This document shows, piece after piece, positions 43,604 to 51,480 of a stretch of DNA of 64,000 nt. A program made the translations under genes and the position numbers. Location of the stretch: NCBI RefSeq assembly GCF_014649655.1, contig NZ_BMTL01000021.1, positions 62,001 through 126,000 on the forward strand, given 5' to 3'. The notes beneath the pieces are model-generated. The model did no database searches and was not told where the DNA came from. It worked only from the letters and a program-made list of their open reading frames with translations. Position 1 is the first letter of the stretch, and each line of letters begins with the position of its first letter. The DNA comes from Streptomyces humidus (GTDB taxonomy: Bacteria > Actinomycetota > Actinomycetes > Streptomycetales > Streptomycetaceae).

Positions 43604-46543
43604 TCAGGCCGGAACGATGTTCACCAGCTTCGGCGCCCGCACGATCACCTTGCGGATGCCGGCCCCGCCCAGTGCCGCCACGACGGCCTCGTCGGCCAGC
43701 GCGGCCTTCTCCAGTTCCTCGTCGGAGATGGCCGGGGAGACCTCCAGGCGCGCCTTGACCTTGCCCTTGATCTGCACGACGCAGGTCACGCTCTCGTCCA
43801 CGACGTAGGCGGGATCGGCGACCGGCAGGTCCTGGTGGACCACCGAGTCGGTGTGACCCAGACGGCGCCACAGCTCCTCGGCGATGTGCGGGGCCAGCGG
43901 GGCGACCAGCAGCACCAGGTCCTCGGCGACCTTGCGCGGCACCGCTCCCGGCCGTCGCCCGCCACCGCCCTCACCCGAGGGGCCGGCGGTCCCGCCGCCT
44001 CCGTACGCCTTGGTCAGGTGGTTGTTCAGCTCGGTGATCTTGGCGATGGCGGTGTTGAAGCGCAGGCCCTCCAGGTCCTGGCGCACGCCGTCGATCGCCT
44101 TGTGCAGGGCCCGCAGGGTGTCCACGTCGATGTCGGCGTCCTCGACGTCGGCCACGGTCACCTGGCCGGTGGCCTCGTCGACGACGTTGCGCCACAGCCG
44201 CTGCAGCAGCCGGTACTGGCCGACGACCGCGCGGGTGTCCCACGGACGCGAGACGTCCAGCGGGCCCATCGCCATCTCGTACAGGCGCAGCGTGTCGGCG
44301 CCGTACTCGGCGCAGATCTCGTCCGGAGTGACCGCGTTCTTCAGGGACTTGCCCATCTTGCCCAGCAGCCGGGAGACCTTCTCGCCCTGGTAGTAGTAGG
44401 CGCCGTCGCGCTCCTCCACCTCGGCGGCGGGAACCGCGATGCCCCGGGCGTCACGGTAGACGTAGGCCTGGATCATGCCCTGGTTGAACAGCTTGTGGAA
44501 CGGCTCCACGGAGGAGACGTGCCCCAGGTCGAACAGGACCTTGGACCAGAAACGCGCGTACAGCAGGTGCAGCACGGCGTGCTCGGCGCCGCCCACGTAC
44601 AGGTCGACGCCACCGTGCGGCCGGCCCTCGCCCGGGCCCATCCAGTACTGCTCGATCCCGGGGTCGACCAGCTGCTCGCTGTTGTGCGGGTCCAGGTAGC
44701 GCAGCTCGTACCAGCAGGAACCGGCCCAGTTGGGCATGGTGTTGGTCTCGCGGCGGTACTTCCTGGGGCCGTCGCCCAGGTCCAGGGTGACGTTCACCCA
44801 GTCCTCGTTGCGCGACAGCGGCGTCTCCGGGGACGTGTTCGCGTCGTCCGGGTCGAAGGTGCGCGGCGAGTAGTCCTCGACCTCCGGCAGCTCCAGGGGC
44901 AGCATCGACTCGGGCAGCGGGTGAGCGACGCCGTCCTCGTCGTAGACGATCGGGAAGGGCTCGCCCCAGTAGCGCTGCCGGCTGAACAGCCAGTCACGCA
45001 GGCGGAAGTTGACGGTGCCCTCGCCGATGCCCTCGCGCTCCAGCCACTGCGTGATGCGCGCCTTGGCCTCGGCCACGCCCAGGCCGTCCAGCGAGATGTC
45101 GTCGTGGGAGGAGTTGACGATCTTCGCGTCGTACGAGGCGAAGGCGTCGTCCCAGGTCGAGGTGTCGGTTCCGCGGCCGTCGGTCGGCTCGACCACGCAG
45201 GTGACCGGCAGCTCGAAGGCGCGCGCGAACGCGAAGTCACGCGTGTCGTGTGCCGGGACGGCCATGATCGCGCCGGTTCCGTAGCCCATCAGGACGTAGT
45301 CGGCGATGAAGACGGGAACCTGCTCGCCGTTGACCGGATTGGTCGCGTACACGCCGGTGAAGACGCCGGTCTTGTCCTTGGCCTCGGCCTGGCGCTCGAC
45401 GTCGGACTTGGAGGCGGCCTGCGCGCGGTACGCGGCGACGGCATCGGCCGGGGTGGCGTGACCGCCGGTCCACACGTCGTGGGTGCCCTCGGGCCAGGCG
45501 TCCGGGGTGAACTTGTCGGCCAGCGGGTGCTCCGGGGCCAGCACCATGTAGGTGGCGCCGAACAGGGTGTCCGGGCGCGTGGTGAAGACGGTGATCCGCT
45601 CGCCGTCCACGGGGAAGTCGACGCGGGCGCCCTCGGAGCGGCCGATCCAGTTGCGCTGCTGCAGCTTGATGGCCTCGGGCCAGTCCAGGGCGTCCAGGTC
45701 GTCCAGCAGACGGTCCGCGTAGGCCGTGATGCGCATGTTCCACTGGCGCAGCTTGGCCTTGAAGACGGGGAAGTTGCCGCGCTCGGAGCGGCCCTCGGCG
45801 GTGACCTCCTCGTTGGCCAGCACGGTGCCCAGGCCGGGGCACCAGTTGACCGGCGCGTCGGAGGCGTAGGCCAGGCGGAACTCGCTCAGGACGTCGGCGC
45901 GCTCGGTGGCGGTCAGCTCGCCCCACGCGCGGGTGTGCCCCGGAACGGCACGCTCACCGGACTCGAACAGGGCGACCAGTTCGGCGATCGGGCGGGCCTT
46001 GTCCGCGTCGGCGTCGTACCAGGAGTTGAAGATCTGCAGGAAGATCCACTGGGTCCACTTGTAGTACTCCGGGTCGATCGTGGCGAACGACCGGCGCTTG
46101 TCGTGACCCAGGCCCAGCCGGCGCAGCTGGACCTTCATGTTCTCGATGTTGGCTTCGGTGGACACACGCGGGTGCGTGCCGGTCTGCACGGCGTACTGCT
46201 CGGCGGGCAGGCCGAAGGCGTCGAAGCCCAGGGTGTGCAGCACGTTGTGGCCGGTCATGCGCTGGAAGCGCGCGAAGACGTCGGTCGCGATGTAGCCCAG
46301 CGGGTGGCCGACGTGCAGGCCCGCACCGGAGGGGTACGGGAACATGTCCATGATGAACTTCTTGGGCCGGGCGACCAGCTCCGGGTCACCCGCCAGGTCA
46401 CCCTCGGGGTTGGGCGCCGCGTAGGTGCCCTCCGCGTCCCAGAAGTCCTGCCAGCGTGCCTCGATCTCGGCGGCCATGGCAGCCGTGTAGCGGTGCGGCG
46501 CGGCCTCTGCCGGGACAGCGGCAGCGGGATTCGTCTCGCTCAT
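43604..46543 (-). CDS. leuS: leucyl-tRNA synthetase (979 aa)
   Basis: Class I synthetase. The HIGH-type motif is HVGHPLGY; the KMSKS-type motif is KMGKS in LLGKMGKSLKNAVTPDE. Editing (CP1) and anticodon-binding domains are present, and the protein ends with the LeuRS C-terminal domain. ATG 46543 (MSETNPAAAV) is chosen with GAGGA upstream. A Gly-rich insert (KAYGGGGTAGPSGEGGGGRR) lies in the anticodon-binding domain before KVAEDLVLL. Expression is probably controlled by the leader region at 46598-46707. Confidence 0.96.
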   Translation of the reverse strand: MSETNPAAAVPAEAAPHRYTAAMAAEIEARWQDFWDAEGTYAAPNPEGDLAGDPELVARPKKFIMDMFPYPSGAGLHVGHPLGYIATDVFARFQRMTGHNVLHTLGFDAFGLPAEQYAVQTGTHPRVSTEANIENMKVQLRRLGLGHDKRRSFATIDPEYYKWTQWIFLQIFNSWYDADADKARPIAELVALFESGERAVPGHTRAWGELTATERADVLSEFRLAYASDAPVNWCPGLGTVLANEEVTAEGRSERGNFPVFKAKLRQWNMRITAYADRLLDDLDALDWPEAIKLQQRNWIGRSEGARVDFPVDGERITVFTTRPDTLFGATYMVLAPEHPLADKFTPDAWPEGTHDVWTGGHATPADAVAAYRAQAASKSDVERQAEAKDKTGVFTGVYATNPVNGEQVPVFIADYVLMGYGTGAIMAVPAHDTRDFAFARAFELPVTCVVEPTDGRGTDTSTWDDAFASYDAKIVNSSHDDISLDGLGVAEAKARITQWLEREGIGEGTVNFRLRDWLFSRQRYWGEPFPIVYDEDGVAHPLPESMLPLELPEVEDYSPRTFDPDDANTSPETPLSRNEDWVNVTLDLGDGPRKYRRETNTMPNWAGSCWYELRYLDPHNSEQLVDPGIEQYWMGPGEGRPHGGVDLYVGGAEHAVLHLLYARFWSKVLFDLGHVSSVEPFHKLFNQGMIQAYVYRDARGIAVPAAEVEERDGAYYYQGEKVSRLLGKMGKSLKNAVTPDEICAEYGADTLRLYEMAMGPLDVSRPWDTRAVVGQYRLLQRLWRNVVDEATGQVTVADVEDADIDVDTLRALHKAIDGVRQDLEGLRFNTAIAKITELNNHLTKAYGGGGTAGPSGEGGGGRRPGAVPRKVAEDLVLLVAPLAPHIAEELWRRLGHTDSVVHQDLPVADPAYVVDESVTCVVQIKGKVKARLEVSPAISDEELEKAALADEAVVAALGGAGIRKVIVRAPKLVNIVPA

Positions 46544-46597
46544 GGTCCTCAAAGCTCCATCGATCGTCTCTGCCAGCGGCTTGTCGTCCAGGAAACG

Positions 46598-46622
46598 AAA
46601 AATCCCCTCGCACAGGAGGGGA
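46598..46622 (-). terminator. leuS leader attenuator (intrinsic terminator)
   Basis: TCCCCTC and GAGGGGA form a perfect 7-bp stem with a 6-nt loop, followed on the RNA by five U (the run of A at 46598-46602). It lies 55 nt before the leuS start and 47 nt after the leader-peptide stop. A true U-tract is rare in this GC-rich genome. Confidence 0.85.
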
Positions 46623-46668
46623 CGCCGCGCCGATTCCGAACCGTCCGTTCACCGGCGGTCGGGACTGA

Positions 46669-46707
46669 TCAGCGCGGCTCGCTAAGCAGAAGGCGTACAG
46701 CACGCAT
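46669..46707 (-). CDS. leuS leader peptide with three consecutive Leu codons (12 aa)
   Basis: The ORF reads MRAVRLLLSEPR. The three Leu codons (46692-46684) are CTT CTG CTT, and CTT is unusual in such a GC-rich genome. Thirteen codons including TGA. It precedes a terminator and leuS on the same strand, the layout of a classic amino-acid attenuator: scarcity of charged tRNA-Leu would stall ribosomes at the Leu run and allow an alternative fold (GCCGCGC at 46673-46679 can pair with GCGCGGC at about 46625-46632). No Shine-Dalgarno is seen; TACCCT lies 6 nt before the ATG, so it may be leaderless. Confidence 0.75.
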   Translation of the reverse strand: MRAVRLLLSEPR

Positions 46708-46713
46708 GGCGTT

Positions 46714-46719
46714 AGGGTA
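46714..46719 (-). promoter_or_regulatory. candidate -10 of the leuS leader transcript
   Basis: TACCCT on the minus strand ends 6 nt before the leader-peptide ATG, placing the predicted transcription start at or beside the A of the ATG. A good -35 is not evident. Confidence 0.5.
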
Positions 46720-46969
46720 CCGCAGGCCTTGAGCAGGCCGCGACGAACTTACGTATGCATGGTCGCGACAACGTTGAGGAGCCGAGAACGGGGGTCGGAG
46801 CTGTACCAAGATCGATGGTTACCTCGCATAACAGCCACTACAGGACATCGCGCCAGCCGCATTGTCGTTTCATAACAACGCAATAACTCAAACCTCGTAC
46901 CCATCGGTATGGAGCCACTTAGAGTTCGGCAGCGGGACCGCTTTCCCGAAACTGCTCGGAGTTGCCCCC

Positions 46970-48283
46970 ATGAACCCTCGTCCTAGTTACAGCTCGCTCC
47001 CCAAGCCCGGCCGGTCGGTCTACGGGTTGGCGACGGCTGTCGTCCTGGTCCTCATACCTGTGGTCGTGCTGGTCGGCGGCGACCAAGTGCAGGCCTTCCT
47101 CAACTTCGGTGCGGGCGTCCTGTCGCTGGTATGCCTGACCTGCTCGGTCATCTGGGGCCTCGTCGCCCAGGACCGGCTCATCCTCAACACGCGTCAGCGG
47201 ATCCTCGCGCAGGGCATCCACCGTGTGACCGCCGTGGGCTCCATCGCGTTCCTCGTGGTGCACATCACGGTCAAACTGGCGCTGGAACACACCGTCCTGA
47301 TCGCCGCACTGATCCCCTTCAGCCTGGGCGTCAAGGGCAGCGCCGGGCTCATCGGCCTCGGCTCGCTGGCCGCGCTGCTCATGATCTTCGTGGGCATCAC
47401 CGGCGCGCTGCGCAACCAGTTCGCCGCACCGGCCGAGGTCGCCGCCCGTTGGCGCGCCATGCACATGCTGGCCTACCCCGCGCTGTGCGCCGCGCTCATC
47501 CACGGCCTGTTCGCCGGACGCGCGGCCAAGCCGTTCTTCATGATCTCCTACGAGCTCTGCCTGGTCGGGGTCATGGCCGCCCTCGCGCTGCGCGCCGCGC
47601 CGCGCCCGTTCAAGCGCAAGGTCGCCGACCGGATCACCGCGGTCCTGGGCACGCAGGACCGCTCCGCCATGGACGGTCTCGAGGCGTCACGCGCACGCGT
47701 GACGGAGACCGGATCGTCCGCGCTGCCCGGTTACGAGAGCCGCTCCGGACGGTCGCCGCTGACCGACACCATGACCTCCACGCGGATGGCTCCGCCGCCG
47801 TCCCCGCTGTACGACACGCCGGCCACCCCGGAGCCCGCCAACGGCTTCGCGGCCGCCTACCGCGCCGTGAACACGCCCCCGCGCGGTCAGCAGCAGCCCT
47901 ATGTGGCCGACCAGACGGCCCGCATGGCCATGCCGTTCGACCTGCAGCAGGCCACGGAGGCGATCCCGCGGGCCGACACCGGCGGCAGCACCTCGGGCAC
48001 CTGGCCGGTACCGTCCCCGCCGCCGGTCGGCGAGGCCCCGCCGTCCGCCTACGACCCCCTCCAGGACACGGGATTCAACATCCCGGTCTATGGCAATTCG
48101 GGCGCCGGCGGCTACGGGGCACGTGACGTGTACGACACCGGTGAGACGAATCAGGCTTACGGCGCGTACAACCAGAACGACACGTACAACAGCGGTCCCG
48201 CCAGTGAACCATCGCCCGGCGCGTCGTTCGACGCACCGGGTTCGGGCGAACCTTGGAACACGCCTTCCGGAGGCTATAGGTGA
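46970..48283 (+). CDS. b-haem-like transmembrane protein with disordered tail (437 aa)
   Basis: ATG 46970 with GGAG about 8 nt upstream. About six membrane segments span residues 15-225. Histidines in ILAQGIHRVTAVGSIAFLVVHITVK (split across helix 3) and AMHMLAYPALCAALIHGLFAG are spaced as in bis-His b-haem proteins of the ferric reductase/cytochrome b561 type. Residues ~230-437 are disordered, Pro/Gly/Tyr-rich and presumably cytoplasmic. Its stop overlaps the start of the NuoF-ferredoxin gene (GTGA), so the two should form one electron-transfer unit. Electron donor and acceptor are unknown. Confidence 0.75.
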   Translation: MNPRPSYSSLPKPGRSVYGLATAVVLVLIPVVVLVGGDQVQAFLNFGAGVLSLVCLTCSVIWGLVAQDRLILNTRQRILAQGIHRVTAVGSIAFLVVHITVKLALEHTVLIAALIPFSLGVKGSAGLIGLGSLAALLMIFVGITGALRNQFAAPAEVAARWRAMHMLAYPALCAALIHGLFAGRAAKPFFMISYELCLVGVMAALALRAAPRPFKRKVADRITAVLGTQDRSAMDGLEASRARVTETGSSALPGYESRSGRSPLTDTMTSTRMAPPPSPLYDTPATPEPANGFAAAYRAVNTPPRGQQQPYVADQTARMAMPFDLQQATEAIPRADTGGSTSGTWPVPSPPPVGEAPPSAYDPLQDTGFNIPVYGNSGAGGYGARDVYDTGETNQAYGAYNQNDTYNSGPASEPSPGASFDAPGSGEPWNTPSGGYR

Positions 48284-49890
48284 ACGAGGCCCTGCCCGAC
48301 GTCCCAGAAGTCCGCGTGGTCGGCCTTCCGCAGCTCACGTCGGGCTTCGACCTTGTCGAACGACTCGATCTGCCCATGCACCTCAAGGTGCACGGGCCGC
48401 TCGAACCCCTGGGCGGAGAGGCCCTCGCGAAGCTCTCCGAGAACATCAACCTCAAGGGCCGCGGCGGCGCGGGCTTCCCCTTCCACAAGAAGCTGCGCTC
48501 GGTCGCCGAGGCCGCGATCAAGCGCGGCGTCCGGCCGGTCGTCGTCGTCAACGGCAGCGAGGACGAGCCGGCCTGCCGCAAGGACACGGTGCTGATCAAC
48601 CGTGCCCCGCATCTCATCCTGGACGGCGCTCTGCTGGTCGCGGAGGCGTTGGGTGCCCGCACGCTCGTGGTGGGGGTCACCCGCGAATCCACCCAGCGCT
48701 CCATGGAGGCCGCGCTCGCCGAGCGGGGCCTCAGCAACGGCCGTAGATCGGCCCTGAAGGCGTTCGTCCAGCGCAACCCCATCCGCATGGTCACCGGAGC
48801 GGCCGCGTCGCTGATCCGCTCCATCGACGGCGGCCCGCCGATCCCGCCCGGCCGCAAGGTCAGCGCGTCGCAGAACGGCGTCGGCGGCGCGCCCACCCTG
48901 CTGTCCAACGCCGAGACGTTCGCGCAGCTGGCCATCGCCGCCCGCATCGGCCCGGAGCGCTACGGCAACACCGGCCTGTACGACGAGCCCGGCACCGTCA
49001 TGCTGACGGTCTCCGGCGCGGTCGCACGCCCGATGGTGATCGAGGTCCCCACGGGCGTTCCGCTGCGTTACGTCCTTCAGCTCGCCGGCGCACCGCCGGT
49101 GCCTCAGGGCGTGCTGACCGGCGGTTATCACGGCAAGTGGATCGACGCGGCGACGGTCAACGAGGCGATCGTCTCCCGCAACTCCCTGGATGCGGTGGGC
49201 GGGGCGCTCGGCGCCGGCGCGATCCTGCCGATCAGCCAGGAGACCTGCCCGCTGGGCGAGTCGCTGCGCGTGGCGCAGTGGCTGGCCGACGAGAGCGCGG
49301 GCCAGTGCGGGCCCTGCTATCTCGGTCTGCCGGCCGCCGCGCGCGGCATGGAGGACATCCTCAACGGAGGCGGCCCGGCCGCTCTGGAGGCGCTCAAGCA
49401 GGTCGCCAAGAACGTCAAGCGGCGCGGGGCGTGCTCGCACCCCGACGGCTCCGCGATGTTCCTCGAGTCGACCATCAAGGCGTTCACCGACGACCTGGCC
49501 GCGCATGTCCTCGGAAACGGCTGCGGACGGCCCGTGGAGGGCGTTCTGCCTCTCTTCGAGGCCGGCACGGCCCCGGCGGGCATCACGAGCGGCACCGCGG
49601 CGGAGGAGAGCGGCTCCAGCCGCCAGAAGATCTTCGTGGACTGGACGCTGTGCCGCGGGCACGGCCTGTGCGCCGACATCCTCCCGGAGGTGTTCCAGCT
49701 CGGCGCCGACGGCTTCCCGACCGTGGCCCAGGCCAAGGTGCCGCAGTACGCGGAGGCCAAGGCTCTACGCGCGGTGCGTCGCTGTCCGGCGCTGGCTCTG
49801 CGCATCGAGGAGGACACGCGCGCGCAGGCGCCCGCCCGCAACCTCCCGGTCCTCTCCCAGGGCCGCGGCCGCCGCGCCCTGGGACGCTGA
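48280..49890 (+). CDS. NuoF-like FMN/Fe-S protein fused to a ferredoxin (536 aa)
   Basis: The FMN/NADH-type motif NLKGRGGAGFPFHKK lies near residue 65, and SEDEPACRKD follows. A SLBB domain (about 235-320) precedes a NuoF C-terminal 4Fe-4S domain with SAGQCGPC and a later Cys pair (RGACSHPDG). The last ~70 residues are a small ferredoxin (VDWTLCRGHGLCADI, RRCPALALRI), with only three or four Cys, so perhaps 3Fe-4S. NuoF normally works with NuoE/NuoG; none is here. Instead it overlaps a membrane b-haem-like gene, suggesting a soluble arm that feeds or drains a membrane protein. Confidence 0.8.
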   Translation: MNEALPDVPEVRVVGLPQLTSGFDLVERLDLPMHLKVHGPLEPLGGEALAKLSENINLKGRGGAGFPFHKKLRSVAEAAIKRGVRPVVVVNGSEDEPACRKDTVLINRAPHLILDGALLVAEALGARTLVVGVTRESTQRSMEAALAERGLSNGRRSALKAFVQRNPIRMVTGAAASLIRSIDGGPPIPPGRKVSASQNGVGGAPTLLSNAETFAQLAIAARIGPERYGNTGLYDEPGTVMLTVSGAVARPMVIEVPTGVPLRYVLQLAGAPPVPQGVLTGGYHGKWIDAATVNEAIVSRNSLDAVGGALGAGAILPISQETCPLGESLRVAQWLADESAGQCGPCYLGLPAAARGMEDILNGGGPAALEALKQVAKNVKRRGACSHPDGSAMFLESTIKAFTDDLAAHVLGNGCGRPVEGVLPLFEAGTAPAGITSGTAAEESGSSRQKIFVDWTLCRGHGLCADILPEVFQLGADGFPTVAQAKVPQYAEAKALRAVRRCPALALRIEEDTRAQAPARNLPVLSQGRGRRALGR

Positions 49891-49993
49891 GGGTGAGACA
49901 CGCGGCGTCGGACGACGACACAGCGCGATGACGAGGGGCCGCCTGAGAACAGGCGGCCCCTCGCGCGTTCACCCACCGCCCCTGAACACAAAA

Positions 49994-50029
49994 AGATCCC
50001 GCCGGATCGCATCCGATCCGGCGGGATCT
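49994..50029 (-). terminator. terminator of the first tRNA-Ala
   Basis: AGATCCCGCCGGATC pairs perfectly with GATCCGGCGGGATCT around a 6-nt loop, with a short T-tract on the transcript. It begins 4 nt past the tRNA 3' end. Confidence 0.9.
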
Positions 50030-50033
50030 ACCG

Positions 50034-50106
50034 TGGAGCTAAGGAGAATTGAACTCCTGACCTCCTGCATGCCATGCAGGCGCTCTACCAACTGAGCTAT
50101 AGCCCC
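50034..50106 (-). tRNA. tRNA-Ala (anticodon GGC), copy 1
   Basis: 73 nt. Acceptor GGGGCTA pairs with TAGCTCC, discriminator A; D arm GCTC-AGTTGGTA-GAGC; anticodon stem CCTGC-GCAGG with loop ATGGCAT giving anticodon GGC; T arm AGGAG-TTCAATT-CTCCT. CCA is not encoded. Identical to copy 2 at 51314-51386. Confidence 0.95.
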
Positions 50107-50169
50107 TCATGGTCTGGCGGCTGAGCCGCGTATCGACCGTGTCGCCCGGTCTCCCCGGCGGCGACGCCA

Positions 50170-50199
50170 ACATTACCGGTACGGGGGGTGGACCACCAA
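50170..50199 (-). promoter_or_regulatory. promoter of tRNA-Ala copy 1
   Basis: TTGGTG (50194-50199) and TAATGT (50170-50175) are separated by 18 nt, giving a primary-sigma-type promoter with a ~57-nt leader before the tRNA. Confidence 0.6.
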
Positions 50200-50269
50200 A
50201 TCGTTTCCCACCTGTCCGTTTTCCCTCTCTTTGTGCCCTCGGTACGCCGTCGATCTCCGCCGAACGACG

Positions 50270-50503
50270 TCAAGCGGTGACGAACGAATAGAACCGCTTG
50301 AGCGTGCAGTGCTCCTCCAGGAGCCGCCCGTAGATCGGTTCACCCTCCAGCTCCCGGTACGTCTCGATCGGGTCGCCTTTTATGATCAGCGCCCGGGCGC
50401 ATTCCTCGCACCAGTACTGGTAGTCGGGGTTGACCGGCTCCATGTCACGGACGATCGGGGTGCCGCTGCCGCACCAGTCGCACTTTCGCCTGTGTGCACC
50501 CAT
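50270..50503 (-). CDS. small zinc-ribbon protein (77 aa)
   Basis: Two CxxC pairs: CDWCGSG near the N-terminus and CEEC in YWCEECARALI, likely binding one zinc. An acidic/Tyr-rich end (RELEGEPIYGRLLEE) follows. Start GTG or ATG near 50503 (MGAHRRKCDWCG). Function unknown; similar tiny zinc ribbons often bind nucleic acid. Neighbour of another zinc-ribbon protein and of tRNA-Ala genes. Confidence 0.75.
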   Translation of the reverse strand: MGAHRRKCDWCGSGTPIVRDMEPVNPDYQYWCEECARALIIKGDPIETYRELEGEPIYGRLLEEHCTLKRFYSFVTA

Positions 50504-50506
50504 CGA

Positions 50507-50689
50507 TCAGCTCCAGCTGTGGCCGCAGGCCGTGCACACGTAGGAAGCCCCGCCGTTGTCGCCGAGCACCAGAGCCACATGGCCGGAACCGCAGAAGGGG
50601 CAGGAGGGGCAGTTGAGCCGGGTGGCCTTGTCCCGTGTCAACGCCACTTCGGAGAGGTGGCCGACCTCTCCGAGGATGCTCGCAGGCAT
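50507..50689 (-). CDS. small zinc-ribbon protein (60 aa)
   Basis: CPSCPFCGSGHV and VCTACGHSW provide two CxxC pairs for one zinc. It begins with MPASILGEVGHLSEV. The stop lies 4 nt before the start of the 77-aa zinc-ribbon gene, so the two are co-transcribed. No enzymatic motif. Confidence 0.75.
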   Translation of the reverse strand: MPASILGEVGHLSEVALTRDKATRLNCPSCPFCGSGHVALVLGDNGGASYVCTACGHSWS

Positions 50690-50758
50690 CGCTACTCCCT
50701 CCCGTCGGGCCGCGCCCCCTTCCGGCCGTTTGATTCTGCCACGGCCGGACCAATACGG

Positions 50759-51145
50759 TCAGCGACGCCTCAGTACCAGTCCGGACACGGCACCGATGGC
50801 TGCTGTCGTAGCGAGCGCGAACATGCATGTGAGAAGCGCTTCCGCAGAGGTATACGCCCCCGGGACCCCAAGTGACTCAAGCCGGTCGAATAACAGTGTG
50901 CCGAAGACCGCCACACCGATCAGCTGCCCGAGCCGGGTGACCGTGGCGAGCAGTCCGCCGGCGTCCGCCGCGTCCTCGGGCCGCACCGCCGCCAGGGCCC
51001 CGGTCAGCGTGGGGCTGAAGGCGAGCGCGAGTCCGACGCCCACGCCGGCGAACGCGACGAACAGCCACCCGTCCCCGTGGCCACCGCCCTTGAAGGCCGG
51101 TCCCACACCGGTCGCGGACAGCACGGTGAGCACGAGTCCGGCCGC
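50759..51145 (-). pseudogene. C-terminal remnant of an MFS (DHA2-like) transporter
   Basis: The frame reads like the last four membrane helices of a drug/H+ antiporter: AGLVLTVLSATGVGP, FVAFAGVGVGLALAFSPTLTGALAAVRPEDAADAGGLL (in two pieces), IGVAVFGTLLF and ATTAAIGAVSGLVLRRR. The first two-thirds of the protein are missing. Upstream, the frame runs into the terminator of tRNA-Ala copy 2 without any start. A truncated gene. Confidence 0.7.
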
Positions 51146-51254
51146 CGTCGGCGAGGGCGGCCGGCGGCGCGGGCACCTGCGCCAGGCGACCTGCACGCCG
51201 GACGACGAGGAGACGGCACGGCGCACGACTCCGCCGCGGAAGGAGACGAAACAA

Positions 51255-51284
51255 AAGATCCCGCCCCCTGGGGGACGGGATCTT
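51255..51284 (-). terminator. terminator of the second tRNA-Ala
   Basis: AAGATCCCG pairs with CGGGATCTT, extended by an inner CCCC/GGGG stem, with a short T-tract. It begins 30 nt past the tRNA 3' end. Confidence 0.85.
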
Positions 51285-51313
51285 CGTGAGCCGATCTCGG
51301 CCGGTTCGATCTG

Positions 51314-51386
51314 TGGAGCTAAGGAGAATTGAACTCCTGACCTCCTGCATGCCATGCAGGCGCTCTACCAACTGAGCTATAGCCCC
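51314..51386 (-). tRNA. tRNA-Ala (anticodon GGC), copy 2
   Basis: Identical in all 73 nt to the copy at 50034-50106, with the same anticodon loop ATGGCAT. Own promoter and terminator. CCA is not encoded. Confidence 0.95.
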
Positions 51387-51422
51387 TCGTGTTCTTCCCG
51401 CTCGGCGGTGCGAACAAGAAGA

Positions 51423-51452
51423 ACTTTAGCCTGCGACCTGCCGGAAAGTGAA
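51423..51452 (-). promoter_or_regulatory. promoter of tRNA-Ala copy 2
   Basis: TTCACT (51447-51452) and TAAAGT (51423-51428) are separated by 18 nt, placing transcription start about 30 nt before the tRNA 5' end. Confidence 0.65.
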
Positions 51453-51480
51453 ATCCGGTCCCCGCGGGCCGGACGGCCGC

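Noticed and set aside
43378..43758. 126-codon plus-strand frame after the coiled-coil gene
   Set aside because: Pro/Arg-rich, overlaps the leuS end, with no ribosome binding site.
43835..46732. 965-codon plus-strand frame opposite leuS
   Set aside because: A shadow of leuS codon bias; composition is Val/Gly/His/Asp-rich with no family pattern.
50034..51386. active integrative element bounded by tRNA-Ala direct repeats
   Set aside because: No integrase, excisionase or plasmid genes lie between the tRNAs; each tRNA has its own promoter and terminator, so tandem duplication is simpler.
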